36,836 bases of DNA from Albibeggiatoa sp964388965. GTDB taxonomy: Bacteria; Pseudomonadota; Gammaproteobacteria; Beggiatoales; Beggiatoaceae. The stretch covers positions 1 through 36,836 of the forward strand of contig CAYMCP010000031.1 in assembly GCA_964388965.1 (NCBI GenBank), in the 5' to 3' direction. The notes under the pieces are model-generated. The model did no database searches. It worked only from the letters and a program-made list of their open reading frames with translations, and was not told where the DNA came from. The position numbers and the translations under genes were made by a program. Each line of letters begins with the position of its first letter. Position 1 is the first letter of the stretch. Of this stretch, positions 1-8,933 are shown piece after piece.

Positions 1-58
1 TTACTAAGTATAGACAAGTATAACTAAGTTTTCAATAGCTGCTATCTAACCCTTTAAA

Positions 59-2632
59 TTAGGCCGCAACAATCGGAATCACACCATCTCTTACTTTGGT
101 AGCGGTATCTTGATACGCCGCAATTTCATGGAAATTCAAATAACGATAAATATCCGCTGAAGATGCCGCAATCATATCTACATGTTGTAAATATTCCGCA
201 GTCGTGGGAATTTTACCTAATATTGCACTTACTGCCGCTAATTCCGCAGAAGATAAGTAGACATTCGCACCTTTACCTAATCGATTAGGAAAGTTCCGCG
301 TTGAAGTAGAAACAACGGTCGTATTATCACCGACACGCGCCTGATTACCCATACATAGCGAACAGCCCGGCATCTCAGTCCGCGCACCCGATTTACCAAA
401 AATGGAATATACACCTTCTTCAATCAACTGCCGTTCATCCATTCGCGTTGGCGGTGCAATCCATAAACGAGTCGGTACGGAACTACCAAATTTATCTAAT
501 ACTTTACCTGCTGCTCGATAATGACCAATATTCGTCATGCAAGAACCAATGAATACTTCATCAATCTTAGTACCCGCAACTTCTGGTAATGGTTTAACGT
601 CATCGGGATCATTAGGACATGCTAAAAGTGGTTCTTTGATATTATTTAAATCAATCTCAATTACCGCTGCATATTCCGCATCTGTATCCGCTTCTAACAA
701 CTTAGGCTCTGCTAACCAAGCCTCCATTGCTTCAATACGACGTTGCATTGTCCGTGCGTCGCCGTAACCATTCGCAATCATCCAACGCAATAAAGTGATA
801 TTAGAATTCAAATATTCAATCACTGGCTCTTTATTTAATTTAACCGTACAACCATTTGCAGAACGTTCTGCTGATGCGTCTGCTAATTCAAATGCTTGTT
901 CTACTTTCAAGTCGGGTAAACCTTCAATTTCTAATACGCGCCCAGAAAAAATATTTTTCTTACCTTCTTTGGCAACGGTTAATAAGCCTTCTTGAATCGC
1001 AGCATACGGAATTGCATTGACTAAATCGCGTAATGTAATACCGTCTTGCATTTCCCCTTTAAAACGCACTAATACGGATTCAGGCATATCCAAAGGCATC
1101 ACGCCTAATGCTGCTGCAAACGCTACTAACCCAGAACCGCCGGGAAAACTAATACCTAACGGGAAACGAGTATGTGAATCGCCGCCTGTACCGACTGTAT
1201 CTGGTAAAATCATACGGTTAAGCCATGAGTGAATAATCCCATCACCCGGACGTAACGATACACCACCACGAGTACGGATAAAATCTGGTAAGGTATGCTG
1301 TAAAGTAATATCAACGGGTTTGGGATAGGCTGCGGTATGACAAAAACTTTGCATGACTAAGTCCGCAGAAAAACCTAAGCAGGCTAATTCTTTTAATTCA
1401 TCGCGTGTCATTGCCCCTGTGGTATCTTGAGAACCCACCGTTGTCATTTTAGGCTCGCAGTAGTCGCCGGGACGAACACCTTTTACACCACATGCTTGGC
1501 CAACCATTTTTTGCGCTAATGTGTAACCTTTGTCAGATATGGCGGCTGGAATAGGTTTAATAAATAAATCAGTCATTTCTAAACCTAAAGATTCACGCGC
1601 CTTCTGGGTTAAACCGCGACCAATGATTAGGGGTACACGACCACCTGCACGTACTTCGTCCGGCATTGTAATTGGGCGCAATGTGAATTCGCTAACCGTT
1701 TCACCCGCCTCATTAGTGATTTTACCGTCGTAAGGATGAATCGTAATCACATCACCCATTTCCAATTTAGTCACATCACATTCAATCGGCAACGCGCCTG
1801 AATCTTCCGCAGTATTAAAAAAAATCGGTGCGATCTTACCACCTAAAATAACACCACCTTGATGCTTATTAGGCACGTAAGGAATTGCATGACCCATGTG
1901 CCATAATACTGAATTAATTGCGGATTTGCGTGATGACCCCGTACCCACAACATCGCCGACATAAGCCAATGGGAGACCTTGTTGTTTTAATGCTTGGATT
2001 TTTTCTATTGGATTATCCATGCGATTCACTAGCATTGCTTTGGCATGTAGTGGAATATCAGGGCGACTCCACGCCTCAGAAGCGGGCGATAAATCATCGG
2101 TATTCGTTTCACCAGGGACTTTAAATACGATTACTTTGATTTCTTTAGGCATTTTCGTTTTAGCTGTGAACCATTCGCCATCAGCCCAAGATTTTATAAC
2201 TTGTTTGGCGTAATCGTTGGTTTTAGCTTTTTCAGCGACATCGTAGAACGCATCAAACATGAGTAGAGTATGAGATAAACCTTTTACCGCAATGGGTGCT
2301 AACTTATCATCATCTAATAAGTCAATCATCGGCTGAATATTATAGCCGCCTAACATTGTACCTAATAATTCTGCTGCACGCGCTGGTGTAATGGACGAAC
2401 AAGAAACGTTACCTTTAGCAATATCTGCTAAAAAACCCGCTTTCACATAAGCCGCTTGGTCAACACCCGGTGGCACGCGGTGGACTAATAAATCAACTAA
2501 TGTGTCTTCTTCTCCAGTTGGCGGATTTTTTAACAATTCCACTAAGTCGGCGACTTGTTCAGCAGTTAAAGCTAATGCAGGGAGGCCTTGTGTGGCGCGT
2601 TCTTCGACATGTGCGCGATATGCTTCTAACAC
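59..2632 (-). CDS. acnB: Aconitate hydratase B
   Basis: This is the TCA-cycle aconitase, interconverting citrate and isocitrate through cis-aconitate with a [4Fe-4S] cluster in the cytoplasm. The 857-aa product is close to the roughly 865 aa usual for AcnB. It has the AcnB order: an N-terminal helical domain, then the swivel domain, then the catalytic domains. The three expected cluster ligands are visible: C698 in GSCMTNIGH and C757/C760 in PGCSLCMGN. I place the start at a GTG (2632), giving VLEAYRAHVEERA, which matches the usual AcnB N-terminus, with GAGG nine bases upstream; the frame stays open for 15 more codons (TTG-type start at 2677) but those residues are not AcnB-like. AcnB homologues can also bind RNA when the cluster is lost (known of the family, not shown here). 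It stands alone with no TCA neighbour. Confidence 0.97.
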   Translation of the reverse strand: MLEAYRAHVEERATQGLPALALTAEQVADLVELLKNPPTGEEDTLVDLLVHRVPPGVDQAAYVKAGFLADIAKGNVSCSSITPARAAELLGTMLGGYNIQPMIDLLDDDKLAPIAVKGLSHTLLMFDAFYDVAEKAKTNDYAKQVIKSWADGEWFTAKTKMPKEIKVIVFKVPGETNTDDLSPASEAWSRPDIPLHAKAMLVNRMDNPIEKIQALKQQGLPLAYVGDVVGTGSSRKSAINSVLWHMGHAIPYVPNKHQGGVILGGKIAPIFFNTAEDSGALPIECDVTKLEMGDVITIHPYDGKITNEAGETVSEFTLRPITMPDEVRAGGRVPLIIGRGLTQKARESLGLEMTDLFIKPIPAAISDKGYTLAQKMVGQACGVKGVRPGDYCEPKMTTVGSQDTTGAMTRDELKELACLGFSADLVMQSFCHTAAYPKPVDITLQHTLPDFIRTRGGVSLRPGDGIIHSWLNRMILPDTVGTGGDSHTRFPLGISFPGGSGLVAFAAALGVMPLDMPESVLVRFKGEMQDGITLRDLVNAIPYAAIQEGLLTVAKEGKKNIFSGRVLEIEGLPDLKVEQAFELADASAERSANGCTVKLNKEPVIEYLNSNITLLRWMIANGYGDARTMQRRIEAMEAWLAEPKLLEADTDAEYAAVIEIDLNNIKEPLLACPNDPDDVKPLPEVAGTKIDEVFIGSCMTNIGHYRAAGKVLDKFGSSVPTRLWIAPPTRMDERQLIEEGVYSIFGKSGARTEMPGCSLCMGNQARVGDNTTVVSTSTRNFPNRLGKGANVYLSSAELAAVSAILGKIPTTAEYLQHVDMIAASSADIYRYLNFHEIAAYQDTATKVRDGVIPIVAA

Positions 2633-3209
2633 TATTATCACCCTCAAAAAATCAAGATAAACAAAAAACCTAAGCAACTCATAAGTTACTTAAAACGTTG
2701 CATTATACAATTTTATGACAAAATTTGATAGTATTTGTTTATTGTTATTATAAATGAATCTAATTGTTAAAATATGGTATCCAGTATAATTCCCTTCGCC
2801 AAAGATAGGCAAAAACGAGCGATTGGGGTAAAAAGCAAAGCGTACAAATCCACAACTTTTTATCCCACACTAACTAATGTGGGAAGTTAGGCGAAATTCA
2901 TAGCCCTACTTATGCAAATTTAGTTGTGAGGGTATTGTTGAGCTACAAATATAAAAATTTACGACTGTGTAAAATATTCTGTGGCTATGTAACTGAGAGT
3001 TGGTAAAATACGCATGTCTAACCCGTTTATGATTTGCCGAACGTTCAATAAAAAAGTTTTTGTATTTAAAACGACTTATTCAATTGTTGTCTCTTAGTAT
3101 CATTTACCGATAAAAGCTTTTTGCATAAATTGTATTAAAAATACAAGTAAAATCGGTTGGAGTGTATCAATATCATTGCCCATTGGCTCAACTATTTTTT
3201 GGTTAGGTT
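2633..3209. other. 577-bp noncoding region with a foldable segment
   Basis: This is the divergent space between acnB and the receiver-kinase gene. No convincing gene lies in it. An A+T-rich TATAAT at about 2703 on the minus strand is a possible acnB -10 box, without a good -35. The middle (about 2791-2915) contains several nested complementary segments, described as a separate feature. The rest, 2916-3209, is AT-rich and shows nothing I recognise. Confidence 0.6.
2791..2915. other. Foldable noncoding segment with nested inverted repeats
   Basis: Three complementary pairs can be seen. TTCGCC near 2794 pairs with GGCGAA near 2890 and would close the segment. GGGGTAAAAAG (about 2825-2835) pairs with CTTTTTATCCC (about 2857-2867) with one wobble. 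CCCACA pairs with TGTGGG (about 2865-2884, loop CTAACTAA). The last two helices share the CCCA bases and so are mutually exclusive. That is the geometry of a conformational switch, but also what a decayed miniature transposon can look like. It lies about 300 bp upstream of the receiver-kinase gene. No known riboswitch consensus fits. Confidence 0.35.
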
Positions 3210-4406
3210 ATGATGAAAAAACAAATTATCCTATGTGTAGACGATGAACAAAGTATTCTGGAAAGTTTAAAAATAGAATTAATTCAGTTACTTGACAATA
3301 GTTACTTGGTCGAAACGGCGGAAGACGGCGCAGAGGCTTTAGAAATTATTGAAGAGTTACTTGAGGAAAATTATGAAATCCCTCTTGTCATTTCGGACTA
3401 TATTATGCCCAACATGAAGGGCGACGAATTGCTAAAACATGTGCATCAAAAAAATCCAAAAACACTTAGTATTATGTTGACTGGTCAAGCGGATATACAA
3501 GCTATTGGAAATGCGATTAATCAGGGTAATTTATATCGTTATATCTCTAAACCTTGGGAATCTATCGATTTTATAATGACAATTAAGGAAGCTTTGCACA
3601 AATATAATCAGGAAAGACAGCTAGAGCAGTTTTATGCGGATTTAGAACAAAAAATTCAGCATAGAACCGAAGAACTGAAAATTAAAAATCAAAAATTAAT
3701 AGCGTTAAATAAGGAAAAAAATGAATTCATTGGCATCGTTGTTCATGATTTAAAAAATCCATTATCAGCAATAGAAGGTTTGGCAAATTTAATTTTTATG
3801 TCGTTAGAAAGTGAGGATATTAATCTCGATGAAGTATTGGAGTATGCAAAGCTAATTGAAACCAGTTCACATCAAATGTTTGAATTAATTACTAATTTAT
3901 TAGATGTCAACGCTATTGAATCGGGTGCGTTTAATATGCGCACTCAAGCTGCTAGTTTTTTACCTATTTTGGAAAAAATTACGAATCAATATCAATTGTC
4001 TGCAAAAGAAAAAAATATTAGTTTGGAATTGCAACGTATTGATTATGAATTAATTGCGCTAGTAGATACAAATATGTTGCAACAAATCATTGATAATCTT
4101 ATATCTAATGCAGTGAAATATTCACCATCACATAAAAAAGTAGTTGTACGGGTGATTGACGCTGATGACTATATTCGTTGTGAAATAGAGGATGAAGGAC
4201 CTGGCTTGAGTGAGGAAGAGCAACAAAAATTATTTCATAAATTTGCTCGACTATCGCCTCAGCCAACTGCAAATGAAAATTCAACTGGATTGGGTTTATT
4301 CATTGCTAAAAAGTTGATTGAAATGATGAATGGTAAAATTTGGTGTCGCAGTGTACAGGGAAAAGGATCAACTTTTATTTTTGAGGTGCCGAAGGTTGGC
4401 AATTAA
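3210..4406 (+). CDS. Response regulator receiver-histidine kinase protein
   Basis: A 398-aa cytoplasmic signalling protein in which a receiver domain precedes a kinase core. Residues 5-125 are a REC domain with acidic pair D11/D12, phospho-acceptor D63 in ISDYIMP, T91 and K114. Residues 130-172 look like a coiled-coil linker. A HisKA dimerisation helix carries H179 in VVHDLKNP. The ATPase domain has the N box around N296/N300 (DNLISNAVKYS), G1 DEGPG at 328-332 and G2 STGLGL near 358-363. There is no membrane segment and no DNA-binding domain, so it probably takes phosphate from, or is regulated by, another kinase and passes signal to an unlinked partner. The start is ATGATG with AGG just upstream. 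Substrate and signal are unknown. Confidence 0.9.
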   Translation: MMKKQIILCVDDEQSILESLKIELIQLLDNSYLVETAEDGAEALEIIEELLEENYEIPLVISDYIMPNMKGDELLKHVHQKNPKTLSIMLTGQADIQAIGNAINQGNLYRYISKPWESIDFIMTIKEALHKYNQERQLEQFYADLEQKIQHRTEELKIKNQKLIALNKEKNEFIGIVVHDLKNPLSAIEGLANLIFMSLESEDINLDEVLEYAKLIETSSHQMFELITNLLDVNAIESGAFNMRTQAASFLPILEKITNQYQLSAKEKNISLELQRIDYELIALVDTNMLQQIIDNLISNAVKYSPSHKKVVVRVIDADDYIRCEIEDEGPGLSEEEQQKLFHKFARLSPQPTANENSTGLGLFIAKKLIEMMNGKIWCRSVQGKGSTFIFEVPKVGN

Positions 4407-4436
4407 AATCTTTTATTTTCAGCAATTTGGGTGACA

Positions 4437-4500
4437 ATGCAGTGCGTCGCCACAAGGAATAGTCATGGTGTGCCGAAAATTTTGCAATGATTCGACACAC
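4437..4500. repeat. Repeat fragment and imperfect hairpin between convergent genes
   Basis: A 21-bp segment at 4439-4459 (GCAGTGCGTCGCCACAAGGA then A) recurs with three changes at 36698-36718. It is followed by a hairpin, GTGTGCCGAA (4468-4477) against TTCGACACAC (4491-4500), with nine of ten pairs formed. It lies between the ends of two convergent genes and may act as a bidirectional terminator, but there is no clear T-tract. Confidence 0.4.
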
Positions 4501-4528
4501 AAATGTACTAAGCAGGATTTTCTGATTT

Positions 4529-6385
4529 TTAATGTGTTATCCATGCTAAACTGGCGACTGTTAATATCACTAGAAACAATGGAGTGTAGCTAATCCGATA
4601 CAAAGTAAATGATATGCTAGATAATATGATGACGGCATGAGTAATAAATTTTTCGGTATGTAAAATCCACCCTCTAAACCAACCACCTATAACACGCATC
4701 ACCCCCGGATAAAAATTGTGTGAGTAGTGAAATGGCACATCAGCCGATAAAAAGTGACCACCAGCGTAATTATCCCATTGATGCGTATGATAATGTCTTC
4801 CTCCTATCAGATAAAAGATAATTGCACTAATGATTAAACCGTACATGAAAATAGCAAATACCCATAACATGTTTAAGCCACCATTTGCTAACGGGATACC
4901 GCCAAGATGATGCGCTAATAATTCAAAGCCCATCGCTTGCTGCGCCAAATCAACCATATTTAACGCTAAACCCGGCATGACACCGGTTAAAAATGCAATA
5001 CCTGCAATCGCTAACATAGGGACTAACATCGTTAATGGTACTTCTTTAATTTCGTAATGCTCTTTACGCAATTGTCCTAAGAAAATATTATGAATGAGCT
5101 TGTACACACTTAAAATTGTGCCTAACGTACTAATCGAAGCTGCAACCATCAATAAGGGCGAACCAAATTCCAATAATGATTTATAAATCATCCATTTTGA
5201 TACAAAACCATTCATTGGTGGCATACCCGCAAGACCGATGATACCCATTAATAATGTAATATACGTCCAAGGCATTTTGGTAATCAAACCACCTAGACGG
5301 TCTAAATCTGACGTGCCAGTCCGGTGGATAACGGCAGTAACAGCTAAAAATAATGCAGCTTGATAAGTCGCGTAATTAAAGGCGTGTAATAAACCACCTG
5401 CAATTCCCATTGGAGTCGCAATCGCCAGCCCCATTAACATGAAACCACCTTGACCAATTCCGTGCCAAGTCAATAATAAACGTGCATCACTTTGCTGTAA
5501 GGCTATGAATGTAGGAATAATTGCGGTTAAGGCTGCAATCCAAATCAATAAACTTTGTGCTGACATGAAGGTGAATGGAATGCTTAAAGTTGTCAATTGC
5601 GTGATAACAACAGGTTGAATGAATATTAAAGCTAAACCAAATAAGCCCATTCGCGCAGAAATCGCGCTTAAAAACGCAGCATTGGCACCGGGTGTATTGG
5701 CATAAGCCTCTGCTTGCCACAAGTGAAATGGCATTGCACCTAATTTGATTAAAAAACCTGCGCTGGCAAGTAAGAAAATCGTCCACAACAATGTAGGCGA
5801 CATATTTGGTACAGCTTGTTGGAATGCAATGTAATCAAGATTGCCGACCTGTGTATAAATTAATACCAACGCGGTTAAAATTGCCATTGCGCCACTCATA
5901 GCGTAAATTAGATAACGAAATGCAGCATCAGCCGACGCACTACCGCGTGCGGTCATAATTAAGAAACTCGCCCAACTGACCAATTCCCAACCAATAAATA
6001 AACTACCGAAATCACCACTAGATAATAATAAAATCATCGCTGCAACATTAGCTGCAAGCGCGGTATGGTGTAGACGCAAATTGTTGAGTTGTGCTCCCCA
6101 TTCCCCTGCGCTATACCATGAAGTGAACAAGGCTGCTCCAACAGTAATGACCGCGAAAAACCAACCTAGTCCCGTCATAGCCCAAGTCACTTCTGTCCCC
6201 ACGATTGTAAAGCTAAAACTACTTTGCGCCGAATCAACAACGCTACTTGTCAACATAGTCAATAAAATCAATTGCAAAGCATAACCGCCTACGCCAGCCC
6301 AACCAGAAAATGGTTTGTTGCCAGCCCAGTACATAAAACCAATATTGGCAAAAGAGAGTAATAAAAGTATGTCGAGTAGGTTCAT
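4529..6385 (-). CDS. NuoL/HyfB/MrpD-like proton-translocating membrane subunit
   Basis: A 618-aa polytopic inner-membrane protein of the proton_antipo_M superfamily (NuoL/M/N, MrpA/D, HyfB, DabB). Visible signatures, numbered from the ATG at 6385: the TM glutamate E134 in GWELVSWASF, the lysine K214 in FLIKLGAMPFHLW, LLHAFNYATYQAALFL in the later channel half, and MPPMNGFVSKWMIYKS. The lysine often found in the HAxFKxxLFL segment is glutamine here. The C-terminus carries QWDNYAGGHF followed by FHYSHNFYPG, reminiscent of the HyfB/HycC tail. No other complex I, Mrp, hydrogenase or DabA gene is nearby, so the partner is unknown. A GTG four codons upstream (6397) is an alternative start; GGAA before the ATG favours 6385. 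Confidence 0.85.
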   Translation of the reverse strand: MNLLDILLLLSFANIGFMYWAGNKPFSGWAGVGGYALQLILLTMLTSSVVDSAQSSFSFTIVGTEVTWAMTGLGWFFAVITVGAALFTSWYSAGEWGAQLNNLRLHHTALAANVAAMILLLSSGDFGSLFIGWELVSWASFLIMTARGSASADAAFRYLIYAMSGAMAILTALVLIYTQVGNLDYIAFQQAVPNMSPTLLWTIFLLASAGFLIKLGAMPFHLWQAEAYANTPGANAAFLSAISARMGLFGLALIFIQPVVITQLTTLSIPFTFMSAQSLLIWIAALTAIIPTFIALQQSDARLLLTWHGIGQGGFMLMGLAIATPMGIAGGLLHAFNYATYQAALFLAVTAVIHRTGTSDLDRLGGLITKMPWTYITLLMGIIGLAGMPPMNGFVSKWMIYKSLLEFGSPLLMVAASISTLGTILSVYKLIHNIFLGQLRKEHYEIKEVPLTMLVPMLAIAGIAFLTGVMPGLALNMVDLAQQAMGFELLAHHLGGIPLANGGLNMLWVFAIFMYGLIISAIIFYLIGGRHYHTHQWDNYAGGHFLSADVPFHYSHNFYPGVMRVIGGWFRGWILHTEKFITHAVIILSSISFTLYRISYTPLFLVILTVASLAWITH

Positions 6386-6590
6386 ATTAATTTCCACATT
6401 TATGACGCATTAATTTTGCAGCGTAGCATAACACAAGTTTTTTGAATTATGATGACAATGTTATTAGCAATTCTTGGCTTAAATTTGGGCTAGACTCAAG
6501 TAAAACTGATCTGGAATCTAAAAAGTAATTTTTGTTAAAGATAAATTTAATTATTTAATGTAAAGCAACGGTAAAAGCTATGCAAGATTA

Positions 6591-7733
6591 TTATTCTTCC
6601 GTTTCAAAGAGAGGCGGAACGGTATCTTCTTTAATTAGCATGTCCAATTTATTAATAGCTTCTTGTGGACAGTTTTGCCTGATAAAAATCCGTTCTGATT
6701 CAGTAATATCATCACCACTCGGCGCTGCCAACTCTATAATATCGTAACATTCCTCTTTTAATTGTGCTTTGTGTTGCTTTTCCAAACGCTCATAACGCTT
6801 AATTAAATCTGCTAATATTTCATCATCTGGATCAATCGCTTTTACCCTGTCGATATTAGTCTTAGCCCGTTCCAATGAACGATCTAAAAAACCTTTACCA
6901 TTTTCTGCACTTGTCAAAGCACGCATTGCCCACTGAGTATATTTTGCTTTAATCTGACGAATAGCACGACGTGCTCCATAGTTTTGTGGGTCAAGCTCCA
7001 ACACCCGCCGATAACACTCAATTGCTCTAATATTAGAATTATTAATATTAATATTAATGAAAGAACGACTTTTTAAAACTGTACACCATTTTAAAATTTC
7101 ACTAATATCTGTCATGCCGTAAATATCAATTCCTTCGCTATCAATCGCGCCTATATTGGTCGCATCACCATTAGCCATACCAGCGTTAGCCATACCACCA
7201 TTAGCCATACCGTCGCTAACCACACCAATCGTACCGTCATAAACCTCGTTTACTGCTACTTTTTGCTCATTAATTATCGTTTCAGGAATTTTACCGATTG
7301 CAAGTGCTTCGTTTAATTTTTGTTTTAAACGAGTAAACAACTCAGCATCCAAATTGCCTATCTTAACTAAGTTAGAGCCTAAATCTTCATCTTCTGAATA
7401 ATCAATTTCTTCATAACGTTCCGTAAATTCTATAATCCTAAATTCAAGTTTTTGAATACATGTTTTAAATTCAGCTAAATTTTGTTGTTGCCATAATTTC
7501 TCACAATGTTTAACATTTTTCTCATAAGTGTATTGATAGTGCGGTATCATACGCTTATAGTCTTTCAGTTGTGGTGTCACCAATAAAACTAATAGAAATG
7601 CCAATAAAGCACCAGTTAATGGTAAACTGATAAGTAATAAAGCTTGTTGAAACATTTCCCATGTCATTAAACCATCCTTAACATAGATGGCTTCGTTGGT
7701 TTCATGATCTTGTGCTGTAGGTTGTGTCGCCAT
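6591..7733 (-). CDS. Membrane-anchored protein with helical C-terminal repeats
   Basis: I do not recognise this 380-aa protein as a named family. It has a short hydrophilic N-terminus, one strong membrane segment at about 29-53, then a long soluble part. Residues 60-150 are charged and helical. About 175-193 is a low-complexity linker built from MANxG units, encoded by three 15-bp tandem repeats. Residues 230-330 look TPR-like, for example YRRVLELDPQNYGARRAI followed by further amphipathic helices ending in a KAIDPDDEILADL-like turn. It is transcribed divergently from the tandem-thioredoxin gene with only 47 bp between the starts, so the two may share control. A scaffold role is possible but not shown. 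Confidence 0.75.
   Translation of the reverse strand: MATQPTAQDHETNEAIYVKDGLMTWEMFQQALLLISLPLTGALLAFLLVLLVTPQLKDYKRMIPHYQYTYEKNVKHCEKLWQQQNLAEFKTCIQKLEFRIIEFTERYEEIDYSEDEDLGSNLVKIGNLDAELFTRLKQKLNEALAIGKIPETIINEQKVAVNEVYDGTIGVVSDGMANGGMANAGMANGDATNIGAIDSEGIDIYGMTDISEILKWCTVLKSRSFINININNSNIRAIECYRRVLELDPQNYGARRAIRQIKAKYTQWAMRALTSAENGKGFLDRSLERAKTNIDRVKAIDPDDEILADLIKRYERLEKQHKAQLKEECYDIIELAAPSGDDITESERIFIRQNCPQEAINKLDMLIKEDTVPPLFETEE
7171..7215. repeat. Three 15-bp in-frame tandem repeats
   Basis: Units TTAGCCATACCAGCG, TTAGCCATACCACCA and TTAGCCATACCGTCG lie head to tail inside the membrane-anchored helical-repeat gene and encode MANxG pentapeptides on the minus strand. The length is a multiple of three, so copy-number change would lengthen or shorten a linker without breaking the frame. 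Confidence 0.85.
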
Positions 7734-7780
7734 AATTGAATCTTAAAGGTTATTAAATTATTTTTGAGGAGTATAAATAT

Positions 7781-8824
7781 ATGCTTTATAGAGTAATATT
7801 GCTTTGTATGACATTATGTTATTGTAACATTGCACTCACTGCTGACAGTTTAGAACAAACAGAACTATCTGCAAAAGAATTAGCAACGCAACTTGTTGAT
7901 GATACACCGACTGTTGCAGACTTGGAATATCCAGATTGGTTTGAAGTTAGTTTTTTAAATCTGCCTGAAGATATACAAGAAGCAAAACAACAAGCTAAAT
8001 TAGGCGTTATTGTTTATTTTGGTCAACAGCATTGTCCCTACTGCGAATACTTATTAAAAATAAATTGGAGTGAAAAAAAAGATATTGTTGAATATACAAA
8101 ACGATATTTTAATGTAATTTCAATTGATATTTGGGGGCAACTACCCGTTGTCATGCCGGATGGTACAGAAACAACAGAGCGTCATTATTCAGAAATAGAA
8201 GACACACGTTTCACGCCGACATTGTTATTTTATAACGTAAACGGTAAGGAAATTTTTCGCTTGCGCGGCTACTATCCACCTTATAAATTCCGAGCGGCGC
8301 TTGATTATGTCATTGGTGGTTACTACGCACGTCAAAACTTTTCTGCTTATTTAGAAACAGTTGAACCACCAGAACGATTTGATTTAGAAGGATTAAATTC
8401 TAATCCAATATTCGCAAATCCACCTTATTTATTAAAAAGAACACATTTATCTAGTGAACAACCTCTTTTAATATTATTTGAACAAGGTTTGTGTCATGCT
8501 TGTGACGTGTTACACGCTAATCATCTGACTCAAACAAAAATTTTAAATAAACTTACGCAGATGGAAGTCGTACAATTAGACATTTGGGGCAATACGCCTT
8601 TACAAACGCCAGACGGCAAGAAGCTTACAGCAAGAGAGTGGGCAAAGAATTTAAACATCTTTTATACTCCTAGTTTTGTGTTTTTTGACCAAATGGGGCA
8701 AGAAATTATCCGTTTAGACTCTATTACGGGTCTCAGTCGCTTGCATAGCGTTTTACAATATGTGCTAAGCGCGGACTATAAACTGTACCCCAACTATCAG
8801 CAATGGCAAGCAAAACAGCAATAA
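7781..8824 (+). CDS. Secreted tandem thioredoxin-fold protein
   Basis: A 347-aa protein with a probable signal peptide (hydrophobic 3-20, cleavage near ALTA/DS) and two thioredoxin-like domains. Domain 1, about 70-180, has the active site C85-P-Y-C88 after VIVYFGQQH and a cis-proline T145-P146. Domain 2, about 222-332, has C238-H-A-C241 after LLILFEQGL and T296-P297. Both domains share the motif QLDIWG/SIDIWG and a PDG turn, so they arose by duplication. It is probably a periplasmic thiol-disulfide reductase or carrier, akin to SoxW or DsbD C-terminal domains, but the electron donor and target are unknown. GAGGAG lies nine bases before the ATG. The gene opens the plus-strand run of 7781-11089 and is divergent from the helical-repeat gene. 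Confidence 0.88.
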   Translation: MLYRVILLCMTLCYCNIALTADSLEQTELSAKELATQLVDDTPTVADLEYPDWFEVSFLNLPEDIQEAKQQAKLGVIVYFGQQHCPYCEYLLKINWSEKKDIVEYTKRYFNVISIDIWGQLPVVMPDGTETTERHYSEIEDTRFTPTLLFYNVNGKEIFRLRGYYPPYKFRAALDYVIGGYYARQNFSAYLETVEPPERFDLEGLNSNPIFANPPYLLKRTHLSSEQPLLILFEQGLCHACDVLHANHLTQTKILNKLTQMEVVQLDIWGNTPLQTPDGKKLTAREWAKNLNIFYTPSFVFFDQMGQEIIRLDSITGLSRLHSVLQYVLSADYKLYPNYQQWQAKQQ

Positions 8825-8933
8825 CTTTTCTTGATTAACAAAATAACTCTAGTAGGATATTCGTGCTATGTTTGTAGTATAACTTTTGCAGTGTAACTTA
8901 TGCGTATTAATACAAAATATATGGGGATTTTTT

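Noticed and set aside
2791..2915. c-di-GMP riboswitch (GGCAAA and GCAAAGC words present)
   Set aside because: The stem between the two words does not form and the CGCAAAGC core and receptor pairing are missing.
7781..8824. Lipoprotein assignment because of cysteines in the signal region
   Set aside because: The cysteines lie inside the hydrophobic core and no lipobox is formed; an ordinary signal peptide fits better.
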